Assembly: GCA_003170375.1 (NCBI GenBank)
Contig: PMZN01000190.1
Coordinates: forward strand, 1 to 12,096
Reading direction: 5' to 3'
Source of the DNA: Acidimicrobiaceae bacterium
Lineage (GTDB): Bacteria > Actinomycetota > Acidimicrobiia > Acidimicrobiales > Bog-793
DNA length: 12,096 nt
The notes below the pieces were generated by a model. That model was not told the DNA's origin, did no database searches, and saw only the letters and a list, made by a program, of their open reading frames with translations. This document shows, in pieces, positions 1 to 5,924 of the stretch (within the stretch, counting starts at the first letter, position 1; each line of letters starts with the position of its first letter). The translations under genes and the position numbers were made by a program.

Positions 1-1295
1 GCCGTCGGCACACTTTGCATCTCCTTGCAGATGCGGTACGTGACCGGGTACACGATCAAGGGCACCGCGATCGCCAGGAAGCGGAAGGAGGTCAGTACGA
101 CGTTCAACGAGATCGACAGGTAGTTCGCCAGGACGTCGGTGGCGCTTGCCCCGAAAAGCACGAAGTAGAACGAGAACACGGCAGCGCCGAAGGCGGTGCG
201 TTTCGGACGGTCCCTCGGACGGTCCAGGATCTGGTGCTCTGCGTGGTCATGGGTCAGTCTCGCCTCGATGAACGGCCACATCTGCAGGACACCGAACGTG
301 ATGCCCGGAAGCAGGATCGCAGGGAAGAAGACATTGGGGATCATGTGGCCGAAGCCCACGATCTCCCAGCTCGGCATGATACGAAGCGCCCCATCGAGCC
401 AGCCCATGTACCAGTCCGGTTGCACGGCATAGCTCACCTTGTACGGCACGTACGGGCCGTAGAGCCAAACGGGGTTGATCTGGAAGAACGCGCTGAGGAT
501 GCCCGTGACCGCGACCGTCAGGAACATGAAACCGGTCGTTTTCGCAGCGAAGGTGGGCCACAGCGGCGCCCCGACAACGTTCCGGGGCGTGTTGCCGCGT
601 CCGGGGAACTGCGTGTGTTTCTGGCGGACGAGCATTCCGAGGTGAGCGCCGAGTAACCCCGCCATGACCGCGGGCAGGATCAGGACATGGAGGATGAAGA
701 ACCTCGGGATGATCGCGTTACCCGGGAAGTTGCCGCCGAAGAGGAAGAAGGCCGCGTAGCTGCCGATGAGCGGGATCGACTCGACGATCGAGAACGAGAT
801 CCGGATGCCTGTTCCCGAGACGAGATCGTCCGGGAGCGAATAGCCGAGGAAGCCGTTGAAGATCGCGAGGATGAGAAGGGTAGAGCCCACGATCCAGTTG
901 AGCTCGCGGGGCTTGCGGAATGCTCCGGTGAAGAAGATGCGGAGCATGTGGACGACGATCGACCCTACGAAGATGTTCGCCGCCCAGTGGTGCATCTGGC
1001 GCATGAGCAGACCGCCCCGCACGGCAAAGCTCAAGTTCAGTGTCGAGGCGAACGCCTCTGAGACCGGCTGTCCGCGAAGCGGCACGTATGAGCCCTCGTA
1101 GATGACTTCTTTGCTCGACGGAATGAAAAAAAGGGTGAGGAAGACTCCTGTTCCCAAGAGCACGATGAACGAGTAGAGGGCGATCTCGCCTATCAGGAAC
1201 GACCAGTGATCCGGGAAGATCTTGTTGAGCATCTTCCGGCCCGAGCCCGAGATCCCCAGCCGCTCGTCGAACCAGTTGAAAAGGGCGTCAATCAT
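1..1295 (-). CDS. qcrB: Cytochrome bc1 (bcc) complex cytochrome b subunit, 3' end outside window
   Basis: This is the membrane core of the menaquinol:cytochrome c reductase; it binds hemes bL and bH and forms the quinol-oxidising and quinone-reducing sites. 431 residues are visible from the start, and the frame stays open to the left edge, so the C-terminus (roughly 100 residues by comparison with actinobacterial QcrB) is missing. Heme-ligand histidines are visible at H102 or H103 with H116 (first helix pair) and at H203 and H218, an H-x14-H spacing as in Gram-positive and b6f-type cytochromes b. The Qo motif is P-D-W-Y at 293-296, the actinobacterial variant of PEWY. The HDHAEH...DRPRD segment after it is also typical of actinobacteria. 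The ATG at 1295 overlaps the end of qcrA by 8 nt, implying translational coupling. It is the fourth gene of ctaE-qcrCAB. Confidence 0.96.
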   Translation of the reverse strand, partial: MIDALFNWFDERLGISGSGRKMLNKIFPDHWSFLIGEIALYSFIVLLGTGVFLTLFFIPSSKEVIYEGSYVPLRGQPVSEAFASTLNLSFAVRGGLLMRQMHHWAANIFVGSIVVHMLRIFFTGAFRKPRELNWIVGSTLLILAIFNGFLGYSLPDDLVSGTGIRISFSIVESIPLIGSYAAFFLFGGNFPGNAIIPRFFILHVLILPAVMAGLLGAHLGMLVRQKHTQFPGRGNTPRNVVGAPLWPTFAAKTTGFMFLTVAVTGILSAFFQINPVWLYGPYVPYKVSYAVQPDWYMGWLDGALRIMPSWEIVGFGHMIPNVFFPAILLPGITFGVLQMWPFIEARLTHDHAEHQILDRPRDRPKRTAFGAAVFSFYFVLFGASATDVLANYLSISLNVVLTSFRFLAIAVPLIVYPVTYRICKEMQSVPT

Positions 1296-2280
1296 TGCCC
1301 CGCTCCCAGTACCCCGGTCCAACAGGCTCGTCGTACCCGTCCTGGGCACGGAAATATCCCTTACCGTCTATGTACAGCGGAAGCTGAGGCAACGGTCGCG
1401 GCGCCGGCCCGAAGATCGGAATGGCAGCATCGGTGACGTCGAACAGGGACTGGTGACAGGGGCACAGCATCTTCTTCGTGAGCTCCTGATAGAGGCCCAC
1501 GGGGCAGCCGGCGTGCGTGCAGACCTTCGAGAAGGCGATGTAGCCCTGTGGCGCCCAAGTCGCCCGCTGCTTGGCGAACTGCGGCGGAGGCGTGAGGTAG
1601 CCGCTGGCGGGCGGGGGGTCGACCCGGATGAGCATGGTCTGCGAGTACGCGCCCCCGACGTCGGTCTCCGGGAAAACCGTGGTGAAGCCCCCCACCTCGA
1701 GGTCACCTGTCTTGATCTTGCGACCCGTGATGTCGACGAGGTACGAGCCGCGTCGCCAAGCGGTCTGGCGAAGTGCCTTGCCCGGGAGCGGGCCGAGCGA
1801 CCGAATAAAGGGCATCGCGAGCACGACACCGAGAATCCCCGACGCGAGGCCGAGGGTCTTGACGAGAAAGCCCCGGCGCTCGACTGCCACCTTCCCGCGA
1901 CTCGCGAAGTCCTGGACGAACACCGCACGCTGAGCACTGGTCGGCACGAGGCTGTGCCGGGACTCCGAGAAGGGGCCCCGTGGCATCAGATACTTGCCCC
2001 ATATCACCATCCCGTACCCGAGTCCTGCGAAACCTACTGAAAAGGTGACCGCGAGCCAGAAGTTGGAATAGTTCTGCCAATAGGCCGCGCCGAAGCCGGC
2101 GAAACCCGCGGCTGCCAACAGGAATCCCGAGCTCGCCACGATCTCCGCCCGGCGCGGGTTCTTCGCAGCTATCTGGAACTGCGGCGCGTCAGCGCGGACC
2201 GAGGTGACGGGGATCCTCACCCGGCGAGATTGATCGTCTCGCTCCGGCGACCCGGCATTGGCGTCAGGTTCGTCAGGCAT
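1288..2280 (-). CDS. qcrA: Cytochrome bc1 complex Rieske iron-sulfur subunit
   Basis: A 330-residue Rieske protein that takes the first electron from quinol and passes it to the cytochrome c subunit. There are three predicted membrane segments at about 46-68, 74-96 and 137-160; this three-span topology is characteristic of actinobacterial QcrA, whereas mitochondrial Rieske proteins have one. The C-terminal [2Fe-2S] fold carries box I C-T-H-A-G-C (254-259) and box II C-P-C-H (273-276). Expected ligands are C254, H256, C273 and H276, with a C259-C275 disulfide. A Pro-rich G-P-A-P-R-P-L-P strand follows. The frame stays open upstream to an ATG at 2403, but the ATG at 2280 is preferred: it overlaps the qcrC end by 8 nt (ATGCCTGA), the same architecture seen at the qcrA/qcrB junction, and it removes 41 residues that merely shadow qcrC. 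Confidence 0.96.
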   Translation of the reverse strand: MPDEPDANAGSPERDDQSRRVRIPVTSVRADAPQFQIAAKNPRRAEIVASSGFLLAAAGFAGFGAAYWQNYSNFWLAVTFSVGFAGLGYGMVIWGKYLMPRGPFSESRHSLVPTSAQRAVFVQDFASRGKVAVERRGFLVKTLGLASGILGVVLAMPFIRSLGPLPGKALRQTAWRRGSYLVDITGRKIKTGDLEVGGFTTVFPETDVGGAYSQTMLIRVDPPPASGYLTPPPQFAKQRATWAPQGYIAFSKVCTHAGCPVGLYQELTKKMLCPCHQSLFDVTDAAIPIFGPAPRPLPQLPLYIDGKGYFRAQDGYDEPVGPGYWERGND

Positions 2281-3217
2281 GCGCGAGCTCGCTGTGATCG
2301 TCGCCACCCGGCCCGTGCTCGTGACCATCGGGACTCTCAGGACCGTCGTGGCCTTCTTGGCCGTCTTGTCCCCCGTCCTCGTCGGTCTCCGTGCGATCGC
2401 CAACCCAGAGAGCTGCCAGGAGGCAGGCGCCTACGCCGACGAACAGCCCGACGAATCCCTCCGCGACTGGGCCTACACCTCCGAGAGAGAGCCCACCGGG
2501 GCTGACGGGATGTTGGATGTTCTTCACGACATAACCGACGATGTCGTCAACTTGCGCGCTCGAGAGCGTGCCCGGCCCGAAGCGCGGCATGTTGCCGGGA
2601 CCCGTGCGGACCGCTTCCCAGACCATCGTCTTGGTCACGCCGTGCAGCGGAGGCGCCTGGATCCCGTCCGCGAGCGCGTCGCCGGCTCCTGTGATGGTGT
2701 GGCAGGGCGCGCAGTTGAGCGCGAACAGGCTGAAGCCTACGGCCACATTCGCATGCGAGATGTCAAGGCCGACGGGGATCCCAGGATTGTCGAATGACGG
2801 CGCCAACGAGGTCACATATCGCACGATCTCGAGGACCTCGGTGCGGTCGAACTTCGCCGGCTTTCGTTCCGGCTCGGCCGTTGGCTCGGCGAGCGGCATC
2901 CACCCGCTGGAGAGCCATAGATCTACCGTCGCGCCGCCCACCCCGAGGAGCGGTGGCGCGCGGTTGCCTCCAGAGGCGTCGATCCCGTGGCAACTCGAGC
3001 AGTTCTGCACGAACAGGGTGCGACCGACAGCCAGCTGGCCTGCGGCGGTCGGGCTGTCCTGGCTCGTAAGGCTCGGTGCATTGACTCCGGTCGAGATCCC
3101 CCCCCCGGAGACGTCGGCACGCCCGCCACCTAGCAGGAACACGCCGACGAAACTCGCCGATACGAGAAGTGCGAAGCTCAGCAGGGCGCGCCGCCAAAGG
3201 GCGTGGGAAGGGGTCAC
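2273..3217 (-). CDS. qcrC: Di-heme cytochrome c subunit of the bc1 complex
   Basis: A 314-residue membrane-anchored di-heme cytochrome that carries electrons from the Rieske protein straight to the aa3 oxidase, replacing a soluble cytochrome c. There is an N-terminal hydrophobic segment (about 10-30), two c-type domains with heme-binding C-S-S-C-H (73-77) and C-A-P-C-H (169-173), probable axial methionines M107 (W-M-P-L) and M210 (N-M-P-R), and a C-terminal membrane span (about 253-272). This is the standard actinobacterial QcrC plan. It ends in an unusual 42-residue tail rich in Asp, Glu, Gly and His. The start is GTG at 3217, overlapping the ctaE stop as GTGA. A run of nine G (coding strand) lies in the linker after the first membrane segment, encoding G38-G40; the frame is intact here. 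Confidence 0.96.
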   Translation of the reverse strand: MTPSHALWRRALLSFALLVSASFVGVFLLGGGRADVSGGGISTGVNAPSLTSQDSPTAAGQLAVGRTLFVQNCSSCHGIDASGGNRAPPLLGVGGATVDLWLSSGWMPLAEPTAEPERKPAKFDRTEVLEIVRYVTSLAPSFDNPGIPVGLDISHANVAVGFSLFALNCAPCHTITGAGDALADGIQAPPLHGVTKTMVWEAVRTGPGNMPRFGPGTLSSAQVDDIVGYVVKNIQHPVSPGGLSLGGVGPVAEGFVGLFVGVGACLLAALWVGDRTETDEDGGQDGQEGHDGPESPDGHEHGPGGDDHSELAHA

Positions 3218-3828
3218 GAGAGCAAGAAGAGGGCGCTGAACAGCCCGACCCAGACGAAATCAACGAAGTGCCAGTAGTAGCTGACGGCCTGGAAGACGGC
3301 GGTCTCACCCGGGTCGCCACCCTTGATCGAGCCGGCAAGACGCCCGAGGAGGGCAATCATGGCCACGAGCCCGAGAAGGACGTGAAGTCCGTGAAGGCCA
3401 CTCATGATGTAGAAGAGCGAGCCATAGGCGTTGGTGCGCGGCCGGAAGGGAAGGGTCTTCCACTCGTAGGCTTGGTTCGCGAGGAAGGCAGTGCCGAGGA
3501 CGAAGCTCGTGATGATCCAGTTGCGGGCCGCCTTGAATTGCCCACGCTCCTGCGCCCACACCCCTAGCTGGAACGTCGGGCTGGAGGCCAGAAGAGCGAA
3601 GGTGAAGATCAGCGCCTGGATCGTGTCGAGGTGCCTTCCGGGAGGAAACGTACCCGGTGGTGGCCACAGCGGCATGTTGTGGGCGCGAATCGTGAAGAAG
3701 GCGGCGAACAGGCCGCTGAAGAACATGAATTCCGAGCCAAGCCAGACGACTACGCCAACGGCGAGCAACTGGGGCCCCCCCGGCTGCTGTCGGCTGTGCG
3801 GGCGCGGCAGTACTACTGCGTCGCTCAC
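3214..3828 (-). CDS. ctaE: Cytochrome c oxidase subunit III
   Basis: A 204-residue subunit III of the aa3 oxidase, with five predicted membrane helices and no metal centres; the family stabilises subunit I and its proton uptake. Diagnostic elements are V-V-W-L-G-S-E-F-M-F-F (27-37, with the conserved Glu at 33), G-L-H-G-L-H-V (144-150) and Y-W-H-F-V-D-F-V-W (185-193). GTG at 3828 is preferred because family homology begins soon after it and the length then matches actinobacterial CtaE. The frame stays open to 3978, but that extension is Arg-rich and overlaps hemE on the other strand. A weak purine-rich AAGAAG precedes the GTG by about 6 nt. It is the first gene of the leftward ctaE-qcrCAB run. 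No strong promoter consensus is visible upstream. Confidence 0.94.
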   Translation of the reverse strand: MSDAVVLPRPHSRQQPGGPQLLAVGVVVWLGSEFMFFSGLFAAFFTIRAHNMPLWPPPGTFPPGRHLDTIQALIFTFALLASSPTFQLGVWAQERGQFKAARNWIITSFVLGTAFLANQAYEWKTLPFRPRTNAYGSLFYIMSGLHGLHVLLGLVAMIALLGRLAGSIKGGDPGETAVFQAVSYYWHFVDFVWVGLFSALFLLS

Positions 3829-3864
3829 GGCGTACTTCTTAGTCGAAAGACGCGTCCGAATCCA

Positions 3865-3878
3865 GCCGCTGGCGCGGC
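3865..3878. repeat. Short inverted repeat between ctaE and hemE
   Basis: GCCGC, a TGGC loop, then GCGGC: a perfect 5-bp stem placed centrally between the divergent start codons. It could be an operator half-site pair or chance in G+C-rich DNA. The sequence alone does not decide. Confidence 0.25.
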
Positions 3879-3903
3879 GAAATGAGGCTTGCCCGAAGGC
3901 CGG

Positions 3904-3909
3904 GATACT
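3904..3909 (+). promoter_or_regulatory. Candidate -10 element for leaderless hemE
   Basis: GATACT ends 8 nt before the GTG at 3918. That distance would place the transcription start at or next to the start codon, as in leaderless actinobacterial messages. No Shine-Dalgarno sequence precedes the GTG, which agrees. The -35 region (about 3881-3886) does not match TTGACA. Prediction from position only. Confidence 0.35.
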
Positions 3910-3917
3910 GTCGTGCC

Positions 3918-4973
3918 GTGCACGCCCTCGATTCGCCCTTCCTCCGGGCGTGCCGGTGCGCGCCCGTCGAGCGAACACCGGTGTGGTTTATGCGCCAGGC
4001 GGGGAGATCCCTCCCCGAATACCGCCACATGCGCGGAGACGGCGACATCCTGGACGCGATCGCCAAGCCCGAACTTGCGGCCGAGCTGACACTTCAACCG
4101 GTGCGCCGGTACGGTGTCGACGCCGCGATCCTGTTCTCCGACATCGTCGTGCCGCTTACCGCTGTCGGAGTCGGGGTCGAGATAGTGACGGGACGAGGGC
4201 CGATGATCGACCGGCCTTTTCGCACCCGCGAGGACCTGCATCGCCTTCGGCATCTCGAGCCCGAGGTTGACCTCGCGCACGTGCTCGAGACCGTTCGAAT
4301 CGTCGTAGGCGAGTTGGACGTCCCGTTGATCGGCTTTGCGGGTGCTCCGTTCACCCTCGCGAGCTACCTCATCGAAGGCGGCCCCTCTCGGACATTCGGC
4401 CGCACAAAGGCCCTCATGCACGGCGAGCCCGAGTTGTGGCATCAGATCGTGGATCGTCTTGCTGACATCGCCCTGGCGACGCTGAGAGCTGAGATCAAGG
4501 CCGGCGCCTCGGCGATCCAGCTATTCGACAGCTGGGCGGGTGCACTCTCTGCCGCGGACTACGCGACCTTCGCTCTGCCTGCTTCGCGCAAGGTGCTCGA
4601 GGGGGTAGCTGATCTCGGAGTACCCAGGATCCATTTCGGCGTCGGCACCGGCGAGCTGCTCGGGCTCATGTCCGAGGCAGGAGCCGACGTGGTAGGTGTC
4701 GACTGGCGAGTGCCGCTTTCTGTGGCCCGCGGTCGAATCGGCGCCGGAAAGGCGGTCCAGGGCAATCTGGACCCGGCTGTCTGCCTTGCGCCGGTCGGCA
4801 TAGTGATCGAGGAGACGACCAGGGTACTCCTGGACGCGGGCGGCAGGCCGGGCCACATCTTCAATCTCGGGCACGGTGTCCTGCCTGAGACCGATCCCGG
4901 GGTGCTCGCCCGGGTGGTAGAGACGGTCCACGACTGGCAGCCGGGCGCGCCGCCAGGTGAGGCGGCCGACTGA
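3918..4973 (+). CDS. hemE: Uroporphyrinogen III decarboxylase
   Basis: Decarboxylates the four acetate side chains of uroporphyrinogen III to give coproporphyrinogen III in the cytosol; it needs no cofactor. 351 residues from this start, normal for HemE. Family signatures are W-F-M-R-Q-A-G-R-S-L-P-E-Y near the N-terminus (23-35, with the substrate-binding arginines), F-S-D-I-V-V-P with the catalytic Asp at 75, G-F-A-G-A-P-F-T-L-A-S-Y, F-D-S-W-A-G, V-D-W-R, Q-G-N-L-D-P and F-N-L-G-H-G-V with the conserved His at 319. The frame also has an ATG at 3882 (363 residues). The GTG at 3918 is preferred because family homology begins about five residues after it (S-P-F-L-R-A-C) and a -10-like hexamer sits just upstream, but the choice is not certain. 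It leads the hemE-hemH-hemY-lnt operon; its TGA overlaps the hemH ATG by one base. Confidence 0.95.
   Translation: MHALDSPFLRACRCAPVERTPVWFMRQAGRSLPEYRHMRGDGDILDAIAKPELAAELTLQPVRRYGVDAAILFSDIVVPLTAVGVGVEIVTGRGPMIDRPFRTREDLHRLRHLEPEVDLAHVLETVRIVVGELDVPLIGFAGAPFTLASYLIEGGPSRTFGRTKALMHGEPELWHQIVDRLADIALATLRAEIKAGASAIQLFDSWAGALSAADYATFALPASRKVLEGVADLGVPRIHFGVGTGELLGLMSEAGADVVGVDWRVPLSVARGRIGAGKAVQGNLDPAVCLAPVGIVIEETTRVLLDAGGRPGHIFNLGHGVLPETDPGVLARVVETVHDWQPGAPPGEAAD
4955..4962 (+). promoter_or_regulatory. Ribosome binding site for hemH
   Basis: AGGTGAGG inside the end of hemE, 10 nt before the hemH ATG at 4973. With the TGATG stop/start fusion it suggests coupled translation. Confidence 0.45.
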
Positions 4974-5920
4974 TGACACCCGCTTCGAGACGAGTCGGCG
5001 TCCTCGTCATGGCCTATGGGACCCCCTCCTCACCGGGACAGATCGAGGCCTTCTACACCGACGTGCGTCGCGGACGTCCGCCAAGCGCCCAGCAGTTGGC
5101 CGACCTCACCGGACGCTACGAAGCGATCGGCGGAGCCTCTCCCCTCTCGCGGCACACCGCCGAGCAGGTGGCAGGGATCCAACAGCAGCTGGATCTCCGT
5201 TTTCCTGGCCGCTACGTGTGCACCCTCGGCAACAAGCACTCCGACCCCCGCATAGAGAACGCCGTCGAGAACCTCGCCGGGCAAGGAGCGCGCGAGCTCG
5301 TTGGACTCGTCCTTGCGCCCCACTACTCGCGAGGAAGCGTCGGTGAGTACGTGTCTCGTGCGACCGAGCGGGCAGCCGATCTCGGCATGACCGCCGCGTT
5401 CGTCGAGCATTGGCACGAGCACCCCGCGCTCATCGAGCTTCTCGCCGAGCGGGTGATCCACGCGGTCGAGTCGCTCGGGACCGCCGGGAACGACGCTCGG
5501 CGGAACGACGGGCTTCTCCTCCTCATCACCGCACACAGCCTCCCGGTTCGCGTCGTCGCCGACGGCGACCCGTACGCAGACCAGCTCCGGCACAGCGGTG
5601 AGCTTGTGGCGTCGGCCTCGGGGCTCGGGCGCTGGGATGTCGGTTGGCAGAGCGCCGGCCGGACGTCCGAGCCTTGGATGGGCCCGGACATCCTCGACAG
5701 ATTGCGGGCGCTGCCGAGCGAGGGAGTGAGCGCAGTGGTGGTTTGCCCGGCGGGCTTCACCTCGGATCACCTCGAGATCCTCTACGACCTAGACATCGAG
5801 GCGAGCCGCGTCGCTGCCGAGACGGGTGTGGCTTTCGCCCGGACCGCGTCGTTGAACGCCGATCCGAGGATGTGCGCCGCGCTGGCCGATCTTGCCATCT
5901 CTTGTGCGGAGGAGCTCTAG
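4973..5920 (+). CDS. hemH: Ferrochelatase, Bacillus-type (probable coproporphyrin III ferrochelatase)
   Basis: Inserts Fe2+ into a porphyrin. In Gram-positive bacteria the substrate is normally coproporphyrin III (enzyme also called CpfC), giving coproheme for the decarboxylase ChdC. 315 residues, as in soluble ferrochelatases. The catalytic His is in T-A-H-S-L-P (H188) and the conserved Glu in D-H-L-E-I-L-Y-D (E268). Near the N-terminus V-M-A-Y-G-T-P carries Tyr15, matching Bacillus subtilis Tyr13. R-Y-E-A-I-G-G-A-S-P-L and V-G-W-Q-S-A-G-R-T-S-E-P-W also closely resemble the Bacillus enzyme as I recall it. There is no C-terminal extension; only four Cys are present (83, 258, 301, 311), so the [2Fe-2S] site known from mycobacterial ferrochelatase is unlikely. 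The start overlaps the hemE stop. chdC is not in the window. Confidence 0.94.
   Translation: MTPASRRVGVLVMAYGTPSSPGQIEAFYTDVRRGRPPSAQQLADLTGRYEAIGGASPLSRHTAEQVAGIQQQLDLRFPGRYVCTLGNKHSDPRIENAVENLAGQGARELVGLVLAPHYSRGSVGEYVSRATERAADLGMTAAFVEHWHEHPALIELLAERVIHAVESLGTAGNDARRNDGLLLLITAHSLPVRVVADGDPYADQLRHSGELVASASGLGRWDVGWQSAGRTSEPWMGPDILDRLRALPSEGVSAVVVCPAGFTSDHLEILYDLDIEASRVAAETGVAFARTASLNADPRMCAALADLAISCAEEL
5908..5914 (+). promoter_or_regulatory. Ribosome binding site for hemY
   Basis: GGAGGAG, the strongest Shine-Dalgarno in the window, inside the last codons of hemH and 10 nt before the ATG at 5925. It decides this start over an in-frame ATG at 5892 that would put the Rossmann motif unusually far from the N-terminus. 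Confidence 0.7.
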
Positions 5921-5924
5921 GCCG

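Larger units (their letters stand above)
3829..3917. promoter_or_regulatory. Divergent ctaE / hemE intergenic region
   Basis: An 89-bp spacer between two divergent operons, the oxidase/bcc genes leftward and the heme-synthesis genes rightward, so promoters for both must lie in or overlap it. It contains an 8-bp palindrome GACGCGTC (3849-3856), a small inverted repeat (3865-3878) and a plausible -10 for hemE. I could not find a convincing -35 on either strand. If hemE instead starts at the in-frame ATG at 3882, the spacer shrinks to 53 bp. Confidence 0.5.

Noticed and set aside
408..419. P-D-W-Y instead of P-E-W-Y in the QcrB Qo site
   Set aside because: An Asp at this position is the usual actinobacterial form, so it is a lineage marker, not an anomaly.
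1222..2040. 272-residue plus-strand open frame
   Set aside because: Lies antisense to qcrA and the start of qcrB, both certain from Rieske and heme-ligand motifs. The composition is that of a shadow frame.
2281..2403. Longer qcrA start at 2403
   Set aside because: Would add 41 residues overlapping the qcrC tail. The ATG at 2280 repeats the 8-nt overlap seen at the next junction and gives a normal N-terminus.
2541..3239. 232-residue plus-strand open frame
   Set aside because: Antisense to qcrC, which carries two C-x-x-C-H motifs in the correct context.
3491..4270. 259-residue plus-strand open frame spanning the ctaE/hemE boundary
   Set aside because: Antisense to ctaE and out of frame with hemE. 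Arg-rich in its second half, with no domain.
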